This document shows positions 16,098-24,402 of a DNA stretch of 64,000 nucleotides, in pieces. Location of the stretch: NCBI RefSeq assembly GCF_001577305.1, contig NZ_CP014518.1, positions 3,658,001 to 3,722,000 of the forward strand. Reading direction: 5' to 3'. Position 1 is the stretch's first letter. The number at the start of each line of letters is the position of its first letter. The DNA comes from Sinomonas atrocyanea. GTDB lineage: Bacteria; Actinomycetota; Actinomycetes; Actinomycetales; Micrococcaceae. The translations under genes were made by a program, and so were the position numbers. Below the pieces are notes generated by a model. The model searched no databases. It was not told the origin of the DNA and saw only the letters and a list, made by a program, of their open reading frames with translations.

Positions 16098-17828
16098 ATG
16101 ACCCGGCTGTGGAATGATCCGGCCTCGTTCGCGGATGACATGGTGGACGGATTCGTGCGCGCCAACACCCGCTGGGTGCGCAGGGTGGCCGGCGGGGTGT
16201 CCCGCTCGACCCGCTCCCCCGAGCCCGAGGTCGCGCTCGTGATCGGGGGCGGCTCCGGCCACTACCCGGCGTTCGGCGGACTGGTGGGCGCCGGCCTCGC
16301 CCACGGCGCCGCGATGGGCAACCTCTTCGCCTCCCCGTCCGCCCACCAGGTCGAGGGCGTGATCCGGGCGAGCGAACAGGGCCGCGGCGCGCTCCTGAGC
16401 TTCGGCAACTACGCCGGCGACGTGCTGCACTTCGGCGCCGCCCAGGAGGCCGTGCGCGCCGACGGCATCGACTGCCGCACGGTCACGGTCACCGACGACA
16501 TCTTCAGCGCCCCGCCCGCCGAGGCCGGCCGCCGCCGCGGCATCGCCGGCGACCTCACCGTCTTCAAGGCCGCCGGCGCGGCGGCGGCCCAGGGCTACGG
16601 GATCGACGACGTCGAGCGCGTGGCCATCGCCGCCAACGCCCGCACGCGCTCCATGGGCGTGGCGTTCACCGGCTGCACCCTCCCGGGTGCCGAGGAGCCG
16701 CTGTTCACGGTGCCCGAGGGCAAGATGTCCGTGGGGCTGGGCATCCACGGCGAGCCCGGGATCGACATCACCGACATCCCGAGCGCGGACGGCCTCGCCG
16801 AGCTCTTCGTGCAGCATCTCCTCGACCCGGCCGAGGTCCCCGAGGGCGCCTCCGTCCGGGGCGGCCGCGTGGTGCCCATCCTCAACGGCCTCGGGTCGGT
16901 GAAGAACGAAGAGCTCTTCGTGGTGTTCGCGCGCATCGCGGACCTCCTCGAGGAGGCAGGGCTCACGCTCGTGGACCCGCAGGTCGGCGAGTTCTGCACG
17001 AGCTTCGACATGGCCGGCGCCTCGCTCACGCTCTTCTGGGTCGACGACGAGCTCGAGCGGCTCTGGCTCGCGCCCGCCGACACCCCCGCCTTCCGCACCG
17101 GCTCGATGGACACCTCAGCGCTCGAGGCCGTCACCGCGGACGGCGAGGACGAGGCGGAGGCCGAGCTGCCGCCGTCGTCCGAGGAATCCCGCCAGGCCGC
17201 GCGGCTCATCAGCGGCGCGCTCGCCGCCGTGCGGGAGCTGATCGGCGAGCAGGCGGCCGAGCTGGGCCGCATCGACGCGATCGCGGGAGACGGCGACCAC
17301 GGCATCGGCATGCAGCGCGGCACCGTCGCCGCCGCGGAGGCCGCCGCCGCGCTGGCGCAGGCGGGCGCGGGCGCCGAGAGCCTCCTCGTCCGCTGCGGCG
17401 ACGCCTGGTCCGACCGCGCCGGCGGCACCTCCGGGGCGCTCTGGGGACTGATCCTCAGGACCGTCGGCACCCACCTCGGGGACACCGAAGCGCCGACGGC
17501 GCCCGCCGTCGCCGCCGGGGTCTCGGCGGCCCGGGACGCGGTCATGGACTACGGCAAGGCCAAGGTGGGCGACAAGACGATGGTCGACGCCCTCGTGCCC
17601 TTCGCAGACACCCTCGCCGAGCAGGTGGAGGCGGGCGAGGGCCTCGCGACGGCGTGGCAGCGCGCGGCCTCCGCCGCCGCCCGGGCCGCCGAGGCGACGG
17701 CGGACCTCATGCCCGGCATGGGCCGCGCCCGCTCGCACGGCGCCAAGTCCCTCGGCACCCCGGACCCCGGCGCTGTCTCCCTGGCCCTCATCGCCGAGCG
17801 CGTGCACGCCGTCCTCGCGGCCCGCTGA
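16098..17828 (+). CDS. DhaK-DhaL fusion kinase, probably L- or D-erythrulose kinase
   Basis: The 576 residues join a DhaK domain (about 1-330) and a DhaL domain (about 370-576), as in ATP-dependent dihydroxyacetone-type kinases. In DhaK, IGGGSGHYPAFGG is present and GIHGEPGI places the substrate-binding His at 217. In DhaL, AGDGDHGIGM supplies the Asp residues that hold magnesium-ATP. The adjacent RpiB-like and TIM-like genes match the LerK/DerK-LerI-DerI set known for tetrulose use in mycobacteria. Erythrulose is therefore a better substrate guess than dihydroxyacetone. GAGGAGAA precedes the ATG. Enzyme class is sure; substrate is inferred from context. Confidence 0.85.
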   Translation: MTRLWNDPASFADDMVDGFVRANTRWVRRVAGGVSRSTRSPEPEVALVIGGGSGHYPAFGGLVGAGLAHGAAMGNLFASPSAHQVEGVIRASEQGRGALLSFGNYAGDVLHFGAAQEAVRADGIDCRTVTVTDDIFSAPPAEAGRRRGIAGDLTVFKAAGAAAAQGYGIDDVERVAIAANARTRSMGVAFTGCTLPGAEEPLFTVPEGKMSVGLGIHGEPGIDITDIPSADGLAELFVQHLLDPAEVPEGASVRGGRVVPILNGLGSVKNEELFVVFARIADLLEEAGLTLVDPQVGEFCTSFDMAGASLTLFWVDDELERLWLAPADTPAFRTGSMDTSALEAVTADGEDEAEAELPPSSEESRQAARLISGALAAVRELIGEQAAELGRIDAIAGDGDHGIGMQRGTVAAAEAAAALAQAGAGAESLLVRCGDAWSDRAGGTSGALWGLILRTVGTHLGDTEAPTAPAVAAGVSAARDAVMDYGKAKVGDKTMVDALVPFADTLAEQVEAGEGLATAWQRAASAAARAAEATADLMPGMGRARSHGAKSLGTPDPGAVSLALIAERVHAVLAAR

Positions 17829-17885
17829 CCCGGGCTCCGGGCCCGCAACCAGACCAGAACAAGAACCCACGACGAAGGAGCACGC

Positions 17886-18344
17886 ATGCCCGCCTGGCGC
17901 ATCGTGGTCGGCTCGGATGACGCCGGCTTCGACTACAAGGAAGTCATCAAGAAGGACCTCGAGGCCAACGGCCTGGTCGCCTCCGTGGCGGACGTGGGGG
18001 TGGACGCCGACGGGCACACCAACTACCCCACCATCGCCACGACCGCCGCCGAGATGGTGGCCCGCGGAGAGGCCGACCGCGCCATCCTCGTGTGCGGCAC
18101 CGGCCTCGGCGTCGCGGTCGCGGCGAACAAGGTCAAGGGCATCCGGGCCGTGACCGCGCACGACAGCTTCTCCGTGGAGCGCAGCGTCCTGTCCAACAAC
18201 GCCCAGGTGCTGTGCATGGGCCAGCGCGTCATCGGGATCGAGCAGGCACGCCGGAACGTGCGCGAGTGGCTCACGTACGTCTTCGACGAGGCGAGCGCCT
18301 CCAACGACAAGGTGCGCGAGATCTGCAGCTACGAAGGGATCTGA
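17886..18344 (+). CDS. RpiB/LacAB-type isomerase, probably D-erythrulose 4-phosphate isomerase
   Basis: The 152-residue protein belongs to the RpiB family: SDDAGFDYKEVI at the start, the active-site loop ILVCGTGLGVAVAANK with Cys 70, and AHDSFSVERSVLSNNAQVLCMGQRVIG. Proteins with this last segment accompany erythritol/threitol-type kinases (EryI/DerI), where they convert D-erythrulose 4-phosphate to D-erythrose 4-phosphate. Ribose-5-phosphate isomerase activity is the alternative. GAAGGAG precedes ATG 17886, and the next gene begins two bases after its stop. Confidence 0.87.
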   Translation: MPAWRIVVGSDDAGFDYKEVIKKDLEANGLVASVADVGVDADGHTNYPTIATTAAEMVARGEADRAILVCGTGLGVAVAANKVKGIRAVTAHDSFSVERSVLSNNAQVLCMGQRVIGIEQARRNVREWLTYVFDEASASNDKVREICSYEGI

Positions 18345-18346
18345 GG

Positions 18347-19165
18347 GTGACGGCGTTTCCGCCCGTCCTCCTCGGCACGAGCACCAAGATGTACTTCACC
18401 CACGGGCGCACGCTCGCGTGGTGCCGGGCGGTGGCGGAGATCGCCCGCCGGCACCCCGCGACCGTCGGCGGGAGCGCAGGACTGTTCATGGTCCCGGGCT
18501 ACCTCTCCGTGCCCGGGGCGCTGGAGGCGCTCGAGGGCACCGCGATGGTCGGAGCGCAGGACCTCGCTGCCGAGGACTTCGGCCCCTTCACCGGTGAGGT
18601 CAGCGGCGCCCAGCTCGCCGAGCTCGGCTGCTCCCTCGCAGAGGTCGGGCACGCCGAGCGGCGGCGCCTGTTCGGCGAGGACGACGCCGTGGTGCGCGCC
18701 AAGACCGCCGCGGCCCTGCGCAACGGACTCGTCCCGCTCGTGTGTGTGGGCGAGCCCGACCGGCTCGCCCCCGACGCGGCCGCTCAGGAGTGCATCCGGC
18801 AGCTCGACGACGCCCTGGCCGCCGCCGGGGCGTCCGGCCTGTCCGGGCCCGTGATCGCCGCCTACGAGCCGCAGTGGGCCATCGGGGCGCCGGAGCCCGC
18901 CGAGCCGGACTACATCCGGTCGGTCTGCGCGCCCCTGCGGGAGCACGTGCGGTCGCTGCCGGGCCACGAGGGCTCGGCCGTCATCTACGGCGGCAGCGCC
19001 GGCCCGGGCCTCCTGACCCTGATCGCGGACGCCGTGGACGGCCTGTTCCTGGGCCGGTTCGCCCACGATCCCGCGGCCGTCGAGGACATCCTCGACGAGG
19101 TATCGGCCCTCCTCGGCCCAGATGGGACTGGTACTATCAGTGGCGCAGGAGGAGCCCATGTCTGA
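18347..19165 (+). CDS. triose-phosphate-isomerase-like protein, probably L-erythrulose 1-phosphate isomerase
   Basis: The 272-residue protein keeps the TIM catalytic set: Lys 14 in GTSTKMYF, His 102 in EVGHAERR and Glu 174 in AYEPQWAIG. It differs from housekeeping TIM at the N terminus (TSTKMYF rather than NWKMN). This matches the LerI/EryH group, which converts L-erythrulose 1-phosphate to D-erythrulose 4-phosphate. GTG 18347 lies two bases after the RpiB stop with GAAGGGA in front. It completes a kinase-isomerase-isomerase route to erythrose 4-phosphate. Its 3' end overlaps the GntR start by eight bases. Confidence 0.87.
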   Translation: MTAFPPVLLGTSTKMYFTHGRTLAWCRAVAEIARRHPATVGGSAGLFMVPGYLSVPGALEALEGTAMVGAQDLAAEDFGPFTGEVSGAQLAELGCSLAEVGHAERRRLFGEDDAVVRAKTAAALRNGLVPLVCVGEPDRLAPDAAAQECIRQLDDALAAAGASGLSGPVIAAYEPQWAIGAPEPAEPDYIRSVCAPLREHVRSLPGHEGSAVIYGGSAGPGLLTLIADAVDGLFLGRFAHDPAAVEDILDEVSALLGPDGTGTISGAGGAHV

Positions 19166-19880
19166 GACCGTCTACCCCCTCGCCGGAGCGGCAGCCCTCG
19201 AGCGCAGGGGGCTGCGCGACCGTGTCTACGACCTCGTCCTGGACATGCTCATGACGGCGGACCTCGCCCCGGGGACCCGCCTGTCCATCGACGCGATCGC
19301 CCGGGACCTCAAGGTCTCCCCCACGCCCGTCCGCGAGGCCCTCGTCCAGCTCGAGCGCACCGGCCTCGTGACCCGCGAGGCGCTCAAGGGCTACCGCGTC
19401 GCCCCGCCGCTCGCCGAGGAGCACCTCGAGGCGCTCTTCGACGCCCGCCTCGTGCTCGAGGGCGGCGCCACGGAGCTCGCGGCCCGGCACGCGGAGACGC
19501 TCGTGCCCCGCCTGGAGCAGGCCCTCGCCGAGCACATCGAGATCTCGCGCGTCGTCGACGAGGCCGTGGCGCACGGCGAGAAGCTCACGCTGGCCCTCAT
19601 GCGCGATTACTACGCGGTCGACTGGAACTTCCACCACCTCATCTTCGAGGGCACGCAGAATCCCTTCCTGATCGACATGTCGGAAGCCATTTCGACCCGC
19701 GTCCACCGCATGCGCCAGACCGTCAAGTCCGGCGTGAGCGACGCGGACGAGGCCGTGGTCGAGCACGGGGCCATCCTCGAGGCCTTCCGCTCCGGGACGG
19801 GCGCCGCCGCAGGCGCCGCCATGCGCGACCACATCCAGCGGGTCCGCGAACGCGCCCGCCGGGACGTCGCCTCCAGCTGA
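19158..19880 (+). CDS. GntR-family (FCD-type) regulator of the sugar-acid regulon
   Basis: The 240-residue protein has an N-terminal winged helix (LAPGTRLSIDAIARDLKVSPTPVREALVQLERTGLV, about 35-70) and a helical FCD ligand domain with DARLVLEGGATELAA. ATG 19158 follows AGGAGGA, inside the last codons of the isomerase gene, so it is made from the operon it is likely to control. The palindromes at 14569, 16035 and 24354 have the size and symmetry expected for its binding sites. The effector is probably the transported acid or an intermediate. Confidence 0.87.
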   Translation: MSETVYPLAGAAALERRGLRDRVYDLVLDMLMTADLAPGTRLSIDAIARDLKVSPTPVREALVQLERTGLVTREALKGYRVAPPLAEEHLEALFDARLVLEGGATELAARHAETLVPRLEQALAEHIEISRVVDEAVAHGEKLTLALMRDYYAVDWNFHHLIFEGTQNPFLIDMSEAISTRVHRMRQTVKSGVSDADEAVVEHGAILEAFRSGTGAAAGAAMRDHIQRVRERARRDVASS

Positions 19881-19894
19881 CAGCCCCAGGACGC

Positions 19895-20011
19895 ACGACG
19901 TCGGCCGGTCACCTCCGCGAGGTGACCGGCCGACGTCGTACTCCGTTGCGGTGTCCCCGCCCGGCGGCCGGCGCCGGCGCCCCCGGTCCTCTGCGGAGGA
20001 CCGGGGGCGCC
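19895..20011. terminator. two strong hairpins between convergent operons
   Basis: The first hairpin has perfect 21-base arms (19895-19915 and 19919-19939) and begins with the GCACGACGTCGG lead-in. The second has 16-base arms (19976-19991 and 19996-20011) with a TGCG loop. They separate the GntR gene from the convergent MFS gene and probably each serve one direction. Confidence 0.75.
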
Positions 20012-20027
20012 GTGTGCCAGTACCGGG

Positions 20028-21404
20028 TCAGTGGACCGGGGTGAGCTCCTCGGCCTCGAGCAGCTCATCCGACTTGGCGCCCTTGAAGAACTTGGTCGCG
20101 AAGACCATCGCGGCGGCGAGGAAGGCGAAGACGCCCAGGGACACCACGCCCCATTCGCCGCTCTTGGTGGGCAGCGCGTCGTTGAACGCGGTCCGCATGA
20201 GCGGGGCCACGAAGCCGCCGAGGTTGCCGAGGGAGTTGATGAGGCCGATGCCCGCCGCGGCGGCAGCGCCCGTGAGGAAGGCCGTGGGGTAGGCCCACGT
20301 GATCGGTCCGACCGTGAGGAAGCTGGCCACGGCGAGCGTGATGAAGACGATGCCGAGCAGCGGCTGGTTGTTCGCGCCCGCCCAGGCAGAACCGAGGATG
20401 AACACGCCGGTCCCGATGTAGAGCAGGCTGCCCCAGTTGCGCCGGCGCGCCACCGTGTGCGCCGCCTTGCCCAGGTAGTAGCACGCGAACAGGCCAACGA
20501 GCCACGGGATGGCGGAGACGAGGCCGACCTCCCACCCGACCTTCTTGCCGAGCAGGCCCGCGACCTCCTGGGGGAGGTAGAACGTAGTGCCGTAGACGGC
20601 GATCTGCAGCGCGAAGTAGATGACCGTGAAGTACCAGACCTTCCAGTTCGCCATGGCGCGCCAGATGCCGCTCGGGCCGTCCTCGGTGCGAGCCCGGTCC
20701 TCGACCGCCATCGCGTTCGAGAGGGCGAGCTTCTCCTCATCGCTGAGGAACTTGGCCTTGGCCGGGCTGTTCGTGAGGAGGAACAGCGCCGCGATGCCCG
20801 CGATGACGGCGAGCAGGCCCTCGCCGAAGAACATCACCTGCCAGCCCCGGGCGAAGCCGAGGGAGTCGCCGAAGCTGATGAGGCCGCCGGAGAGCGGGGC
20901 GCCGATCATCTGCGAGAAGGGCTGGGCGAGGTAGAAGATCGCGAACATCTGCACGCGGACCTTGTTCGGGAACCACTCGGACAGGAACATGATGACGCCC
21001 GGGAACAGGCCTGCCTCGGTGACGCCGAGGAGGAAGCGCAGCACGTTGAACATGACGTCGTCCGTGGTGAACGCGAACGCGGCCGCGACGATGCCCCACG
21101 TGATGGAGATGCGCGCGAGCCAGAAGCGTGCGCCGAAGCGCTTGAGGAGGAGGTTGCTCGGCACCTCGAAGAGGGCGTAGCCGATGAAGAAGATGCCGGC
21201 GCCGAGGGCGAACGCGGCGTCGCCGACGCCCCGGTCCGCCTTGAGGGCCGCCTGGGCGAAGCCCACGTTGGTGCGGTCGAGGAAGGCGACGAAATAGAGG
21301 ATCACGAGCATCGGCATCAGGTGCCGTGCGGCCTTCGAGATGGCGGATTTCAGCGCAATGTCATGCGCCGAGGGCGCGACCGTCCGCGGAGCGGGGATGG
21401 ACAC
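20028..21404 (-). CDS. second ACS-type MFS transporter of the regulon
   Basis: The 458-residue 12-helix protein carries the ACS signature FLDRTNVGFAQAAL and GVTEAGLFPGVIMFLSEWFP. GTG 21404 follows AAAGGAG. It is the distal gene of the minus-strand operon headed by the operator at 24354. The presence of two ACS carriers in one regulon suggests two related acids, or uptake of a substrate and exchange of a product. The gene is followed by the strong hairpins at 19895-20011. Confidence 0.87.
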   Translation of the reverse strand: MSIPAPRTVAPSAHDIALKSAISKAARHLMPMLVILYFVAFLDRTNVGFAQAALKADRGVGDAAFALGAGIFFIGYALFEVPSNLLLKRFGARFWLARISITWGIVAAAFAFTTDDVMFNVLRFLLGVTEAGLFPGVIMFLSEWFPNKVRVQMFAIFYLAQPFSQMIGAPLSGGLISFGDSLGFARGWQVMFFGEGLLAVIAGIAALFLLTNSPAKAKFLSDEEKLALSNAMAVEDRARTEDGPSGIWRAMANWKVWYFTVIYFALQIAVYGTTFYLPQEVAGLLGKKVGWEVGLVSAIPWLVGLFACYYLGKAAHTVARRRNWGSLLYIGTGVFILGSAWAGANNQPLLGIVFITLAVASFLTVGPITWAYPTAFLTGAAAAAGIGLINSLGNLGGFVAPLMRTAFNDALPTKSGEWGVVSLGVFAFLAAAMVFATKFFKGAKSDELLEAEELTPVH

Positions 21405-21470
21405 GTCAGCTCTCCTTTGAGATGAACCCGTGCAGGGGTTGGGTGCCTTGATGGAACGGAAGAGGTACTG

Positions 21471-21584
21471 CTAGTGGGCCTGCAGGATCGAGACGACGCC
21501 GATGGCGACGAACACGATCCCGATGGCCAGGAAGGCGAGGCGGGACTTCGACCAGGGGCCGAGGACAGACTTCACGGTGGCCAC
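21471..21584 (-). CDS. 37-residue single-pass membrane protein
   Basis: A GTG-started frame at 21584 begins one base after the SDR stop and ends at TAG 21471. The protein has a short basic N terminus (VKSVLGPWSKSR), one membrane helix (LAFLAIGIVFVAIGVVSIL) and the end QAH. The spacing and the frame between two operon genes support it as real. It may be a small accessory subunit of the adjacent ACS transporter. I know no named family, and expression evidence would be needed to be certain. Confidence 0.6.
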   Translation of the reverse strand: MATVKSVLGPWSKSRLAFLAIGIVFVAIGVVSILQAH

Positions 21585-21585
21585 C

Positions 21586-22353
21586 TCAGTGCATGTAGAG
21601 GCCGCCGTCGACGTTCAGGGTCTGGCCCGTCACGAAGCCGGCGTCCTCGCTGATGAGGTAGGCGATGGCCGCGGCGATGTCCCGCGGGGTGCCGATGCGC
21701 GGCAGCACGCCGTCGGCCGCCATCTTCTCCTTGCGCTCGTCCGTGAGCGTGCCGCCCATGATGTCCGTGTCGATCGGACCGGGCGAGATGGCGTTGGCGG
21801 TGATGCCCTGGTGCCCGAGCTCGCGGGCGATGCTGCGGGTGAATCCGATGACGCCGGCCTTGGCCGCGGAGTACACGGTCTTGCTGTAGGTTCCGCCGCC
21901 GCGCTGGGCGGAGACCGAGGACAGGCTGACCACGCGGCCCACGCCGTGCTTGACCATGGACTCGACGGCGCGGCGGGTCGCGTAGTGGACGCCGTTCATG
22001 TTGATGCCCATGACGCGGTTCCACTCGTCCGCCGTGACCTCGAGGTACGGCACGGGCGAGGAGACGCCGGCGAGGTTCACGAGGGCCACGATTTGGGGCA
22101 GCTCCCCCTCGAGCTCGTCGAAGGCGGCGCGGACCTGGGCCTCGTCCGAGACGTCGGCGCCGGCGCCGGCGGCCTGGACACCGTGCTCGAGCGCGATCTC
22201 CTCGGCCACGCGCTTGGCGGCCTCGGCCTCGACGTCGATGATGCCGATGTTCCAGCCGCGCTCGGCCAGGTAGTGGGCGGAGGCCCGGCCGATGCCGCGC
22301 GGGGAGGCCGCGCCGGTCAGGATCACGGTGCGGGAAGCGGGAAAGTCAGTCAT
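21586..22353 (-). CDS. short-chain dehydrogenase/reductase
   Basis: The 255-residue classical SDR has the nucleotide motif TGAASPRGIGRASA (about 13-26), the NLAG strand motif at about 93, a catalytic Ser in SLSSVSA and YSAAK. The C terminus LNVDGGLYMH is typical. It could oxidise an alcohol group of the sugar acid, lactone precursor or polyol. NAD is favoured by an Asp after the second strand (IIDVE). It lies 17 bases after the 3HCDH-type gene in the same operon. Confidence 0.85.
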   Translation of the reverse strand: MTDFPASRTVILTGAASPRGIGRASAHYLAERGWNIGIIDVEAEAAKRVAEEIALEHGVQAAGAGADVSDEAQVRAAFDELEGELPQIVALVNLAGVSSPVPYLEVTADEWNRVMGINMNGVHYATRRAVESMVKHGVGRVVSLSSVSAQRGGGTYSKTVYSAAKAGVIGFTRSIARELGHQGITANAISPGPIDTDIMGGTLTDERKEKMAADGVLPRIGTPRDIAAAIAYLISEDAGFVTGQTLNVDGGLYMH

Positions 22354-22370
22354 GCGGTTTCTCCTGGTCC

Positions 22371-23348
22371 TCAGTGGGCAGCCGCGGCGGGCGCGGGCTG
22401 GATGGGGGCGGGGCCGAGCTCGTCCATGAGCTTCTTGATGGCCACGTAGGCCTTGTTGCGGTAGGCGACGAGCTCGGGAGTGCGCTCAGCGGGGACGTCG
22501 AGGTAGCCGGCCCCGGACTTGGTGCCGAACTTCCCGGCGTCCACGAGCTCCTTGAGGGACTCCGGCGTGGCGAAGCGCTCGGGCCAGCGGGTCTGCAGCG
22601 AGGCGTAGCAGAACGCGTACACGTCCAGCCCCGCCATGTCCGCGATCGCGAACGGGCCGAAGACGGGCAGGCGGAAGCCGAAGGTGGTGCGCACGATCGT
22701 GTCGATGTCCTCCGGGGTCGCGATGCCCTCCTCGACGATCTGGGTCGCCTCGTGGAACAGCGCGTACTGGAGCCGGTTGAGCACGAACCCGGTCGCGTCC
22801 TTCACCCGCGCGGTCTCCTTGCCCGTGGAGGCCACGAGCTCCTCGACCATCGGGATCACGGACTCGTCCGTGCCGGGGTGCGGGATGAGCTCGACCCCGG
22901 GGATGAACGGAGCCGGGTTGGAGAAGTGGACGCCGAGGAACCGCTCCGGGTTCGTGACGGCCTCCGCGAGCGAGGCGATGAGGATGGTCGAGGTGTTGGA
23001 GCCGATGACCGCGTCCGGCCGGGCCGCGGCGCTGATACGGCGGAGGGTCTCGTGCTTGATCTCGATCTTCTCGGGCACGGCCTCCTCGATGAAGTCCGCG
23101 TCGGCCACCGCCTCCTCGATCGAAGCGGCCGGCGAGAGGTGCGCCTCGAGGCGCGCGACGGCGTCGTCCGGGAAGAGCCCGTCGGCGACGAACTGGCGGG
23201 CCTCGTCGAGGAGCCGGCCGTAGTTGCGGACGGCGATCTCCTCGGAGATGTCGGCGATCTTCACGGTGGCGCCGGCGAGCGCAAGGACCTGGGCGATCCC
23301 GCCGCCCATGTACCCGGAGCCGACGACGGCAACGGTGAGTTCAGTCAT
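22371..23348 (-). CDS. 3-hydroxyacyl-CoA-dehydrogenase-like enzyme, perhaps a sugar-acid 3-dehydrogenase
   Basis: The 325 residues form a Rossmann domain (AVVGSGYMGGGIAQVLALAGATV at the start) and a C-terminal helical domain. LGVHFSNPAPFIPGVELI contains the conserved HFxNP catalytic region. The family includes 3-hydroxybutyryl-CoA dehydrogenase, carnitine dehydrogenase and L-gulonate 3-dehydrogenase. Beside sugar-acid transporters and erythrulose-type enzymes, oxidation of the C3 hydroxyl of an aldonate to a beta-keto acid is a reasonable role. AGGAACC precedes ATG 23348. The substrate is inferred, not shown. Confidence 0.82.
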   Translation of the reverse strand: MTELTVAVVGSGYMGGGIAQVLALAGATVKIADISEEIAVRNYGRLLDEARQFVADGLFPDDAVARLEAHLSPAASIEEAVADADFIEEAVPEKIEIKHETLRRISAAARPDAVIGSNTSTILIASLAEAVTNPERFLGVHFSNPAPFIPGVELIPHPGTDESVIPMVEELVASTGKETARVKDATGFVLNRLQYALFHEATQIVEEGIATPEDIDTIVRTTFGFRLPVFGPFAIADMAGLDVYAFCYASLQTRWPERFATPESLKELVDAGKFGTKSGAGYLDVPAERTPELVAYRNKAYVAIKKLMDELGPAPIQPAPAAAAH

Positions 23349-23356
23349 GGTGGTTC

Positions 23357-24295
23357 CTAGCCCTTGGGGAGCAGAGTGCGGATGTACTTCTGGTTGGTGG
23401 CGCAGACGCCGAGGCTGTCCCCGCCGTACTGCTCGGTGAGGATGATCCCGTCGAAGCCGACCGCGATGGCGTCGCGGAACACCTGGCGGTAGTTGATGAG
23501 GCCCGTCTCCATGGTCGAGGGCACCGAGGTGGCCCAGCTGCCGTCCGCGGCCTCGTCCCGCGTGTAGTTCTTCACGTGCCAGTAGTTGGCGTACGGGAGG
23601 GTCTTGTCGAAGAGGTAGCGCCAGTCCTCGACGGGCCGGTGCAGGCGGATGAGGTTGGCGACGTCCGGGTTGAGGCCCACGTTGTCCAGGCCCACCTCCT
23701 CGATGAAGCGCACGGCGCTGTCCGCCGTGCCGACGTACGTGTCCTCGTACATCTCGAGCGACATGCGGAGGCCGAGATCCGCGGCGTGCTTGCCGAGCTC
23801 GCGGATGCGGCCGACGGCGGTGTCCCAGACCTCGCGGTCGTCGGGGTCCTTGGGGCCCTCGGCCGTCCAGAACCACAGGGCCTTGCGCTGGGCCTCGCTG
23901 AAGGGCTGGTGCAGGCCGGTCGAGAAGACCTGCATGCCCCACTCGGCGGCGGCGTCGATGGTCCGGTGGGCGTAGGCGAGGTTGCGCTCCTCGTGGCCGG
24001 GCATGATCACGCTCTGGCGCTGGAGGTGGACCGACGGGATCCCCACACCGTGGGACTCCGCGATCGCGAGGAACTCGTGCCGGCGTGCGGGCTCGAGGTC
24101 GGCGGGGCGGACGTGGCTGTCCGCGAGCTCGGCGAGGGTGAAGCCGACGTCGGCGATCTGGGCGAACATGTCGTCCCAGACCTCGGGCGATGCATCATGC
24201 ATCGCCACTCCCGTGCGGCGGTCCACGGCCTGGAAACCGTGGAGGCAGGTGGCGATGGGCCATGACTCTGCGGTGAACGCTGGTTCGTTCGACAT
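23357..24295 (-). CDS. xylose-isomerase-like TIM-barrel protein (sugar-acid isomerase or decarboxylase)
   Basis: The 312-residue protein has the AP-endonuclease-2/xylose-isomerase-like barrel pattern. Candidate metal ligands are LSLEMYED (Glu, about 179), LNPDVANLIRL (Asp, about 208), YWHVKNY (His, about 237) and ILTEQYGG (Glu). First gene of the minus-strand operon, transcribed toward the dehydrogenase. Related barrels isomerise 2-oxo-tetronates or decarboxylate 3-oxo-isoapionate to L-erythrulose. The latter would feed the kinase gene on the plus strand. The exact reaction is unknown. Confidence 0.8.
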   Translation of the reverse strand: MSNEPAFTAESWPIATCLHGFQAVDRRTGVAMHDASPEVWDDMFAQIADVGFTLAELADSHVRPADLEPARRHEFLAIAESHGVGIPSVHLQRQSVIMPGHEERNLAYAHRTIDAAAEWGMQVFSTGLHQPFSEAQRKALWFWTAEGPKDPDDREVWDTAVGRIRELGKHAADLGLRMSLEMYEDTYVGTADSAVRFIEEVGLDNVGLNPDVANLIRLHRPVEDWRYLFDKTLPYANYWHVKNYTRDEAADGSWATSVPSTMETGLINYRQVFRDAIAVGFDGIILTEQYGGDSLGVCATNQKYIRTLLPKG

Positions 24296-24330
24296 GGTGC
24301 TCCGTTGCAGCTGTGGATGAAGAACGCTGC

Positions 24331-24346
24331 CGTGAGGCAGCTCACG
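24331..24346 (-). promoter_or_regulatory. CRP/GlxR-like palindrome
   Basis: CGTGAGGCAGCTCACG has the GTGA-N6-TCAC spacing of CRP-family sites. It lies just downstream of the -10 box at 24353-24358, where binding would be expected to repress. A nearly identical sequence occurs at 43658-43673. Confidence 0.5.
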
Positions 24347-24352
24347 AAAAAG

Positions 24353-24380
24353 ATCCTATAGGAAATATGCTTGCTGTCAA
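24353..24380 (-). promoter_or_regulatory. promoter with overlapping GntR operator for the minus-strand sugar-acid operon
   Basis: On the minus strand TTGACA (24380-24375) and TAGGAT (24358-24353) are spaced by 16 bases. The palindrome TCCTATAGGA (24354-24363) covers the -10 box. This is the third copy of the operator found at 14569 and 16035, and it links both arms of the locus to one regulator. Confidence 0.75.
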
Positions 24381-24402
24381 CGGGGTCCTGAACGCTTGTG
24401 GA

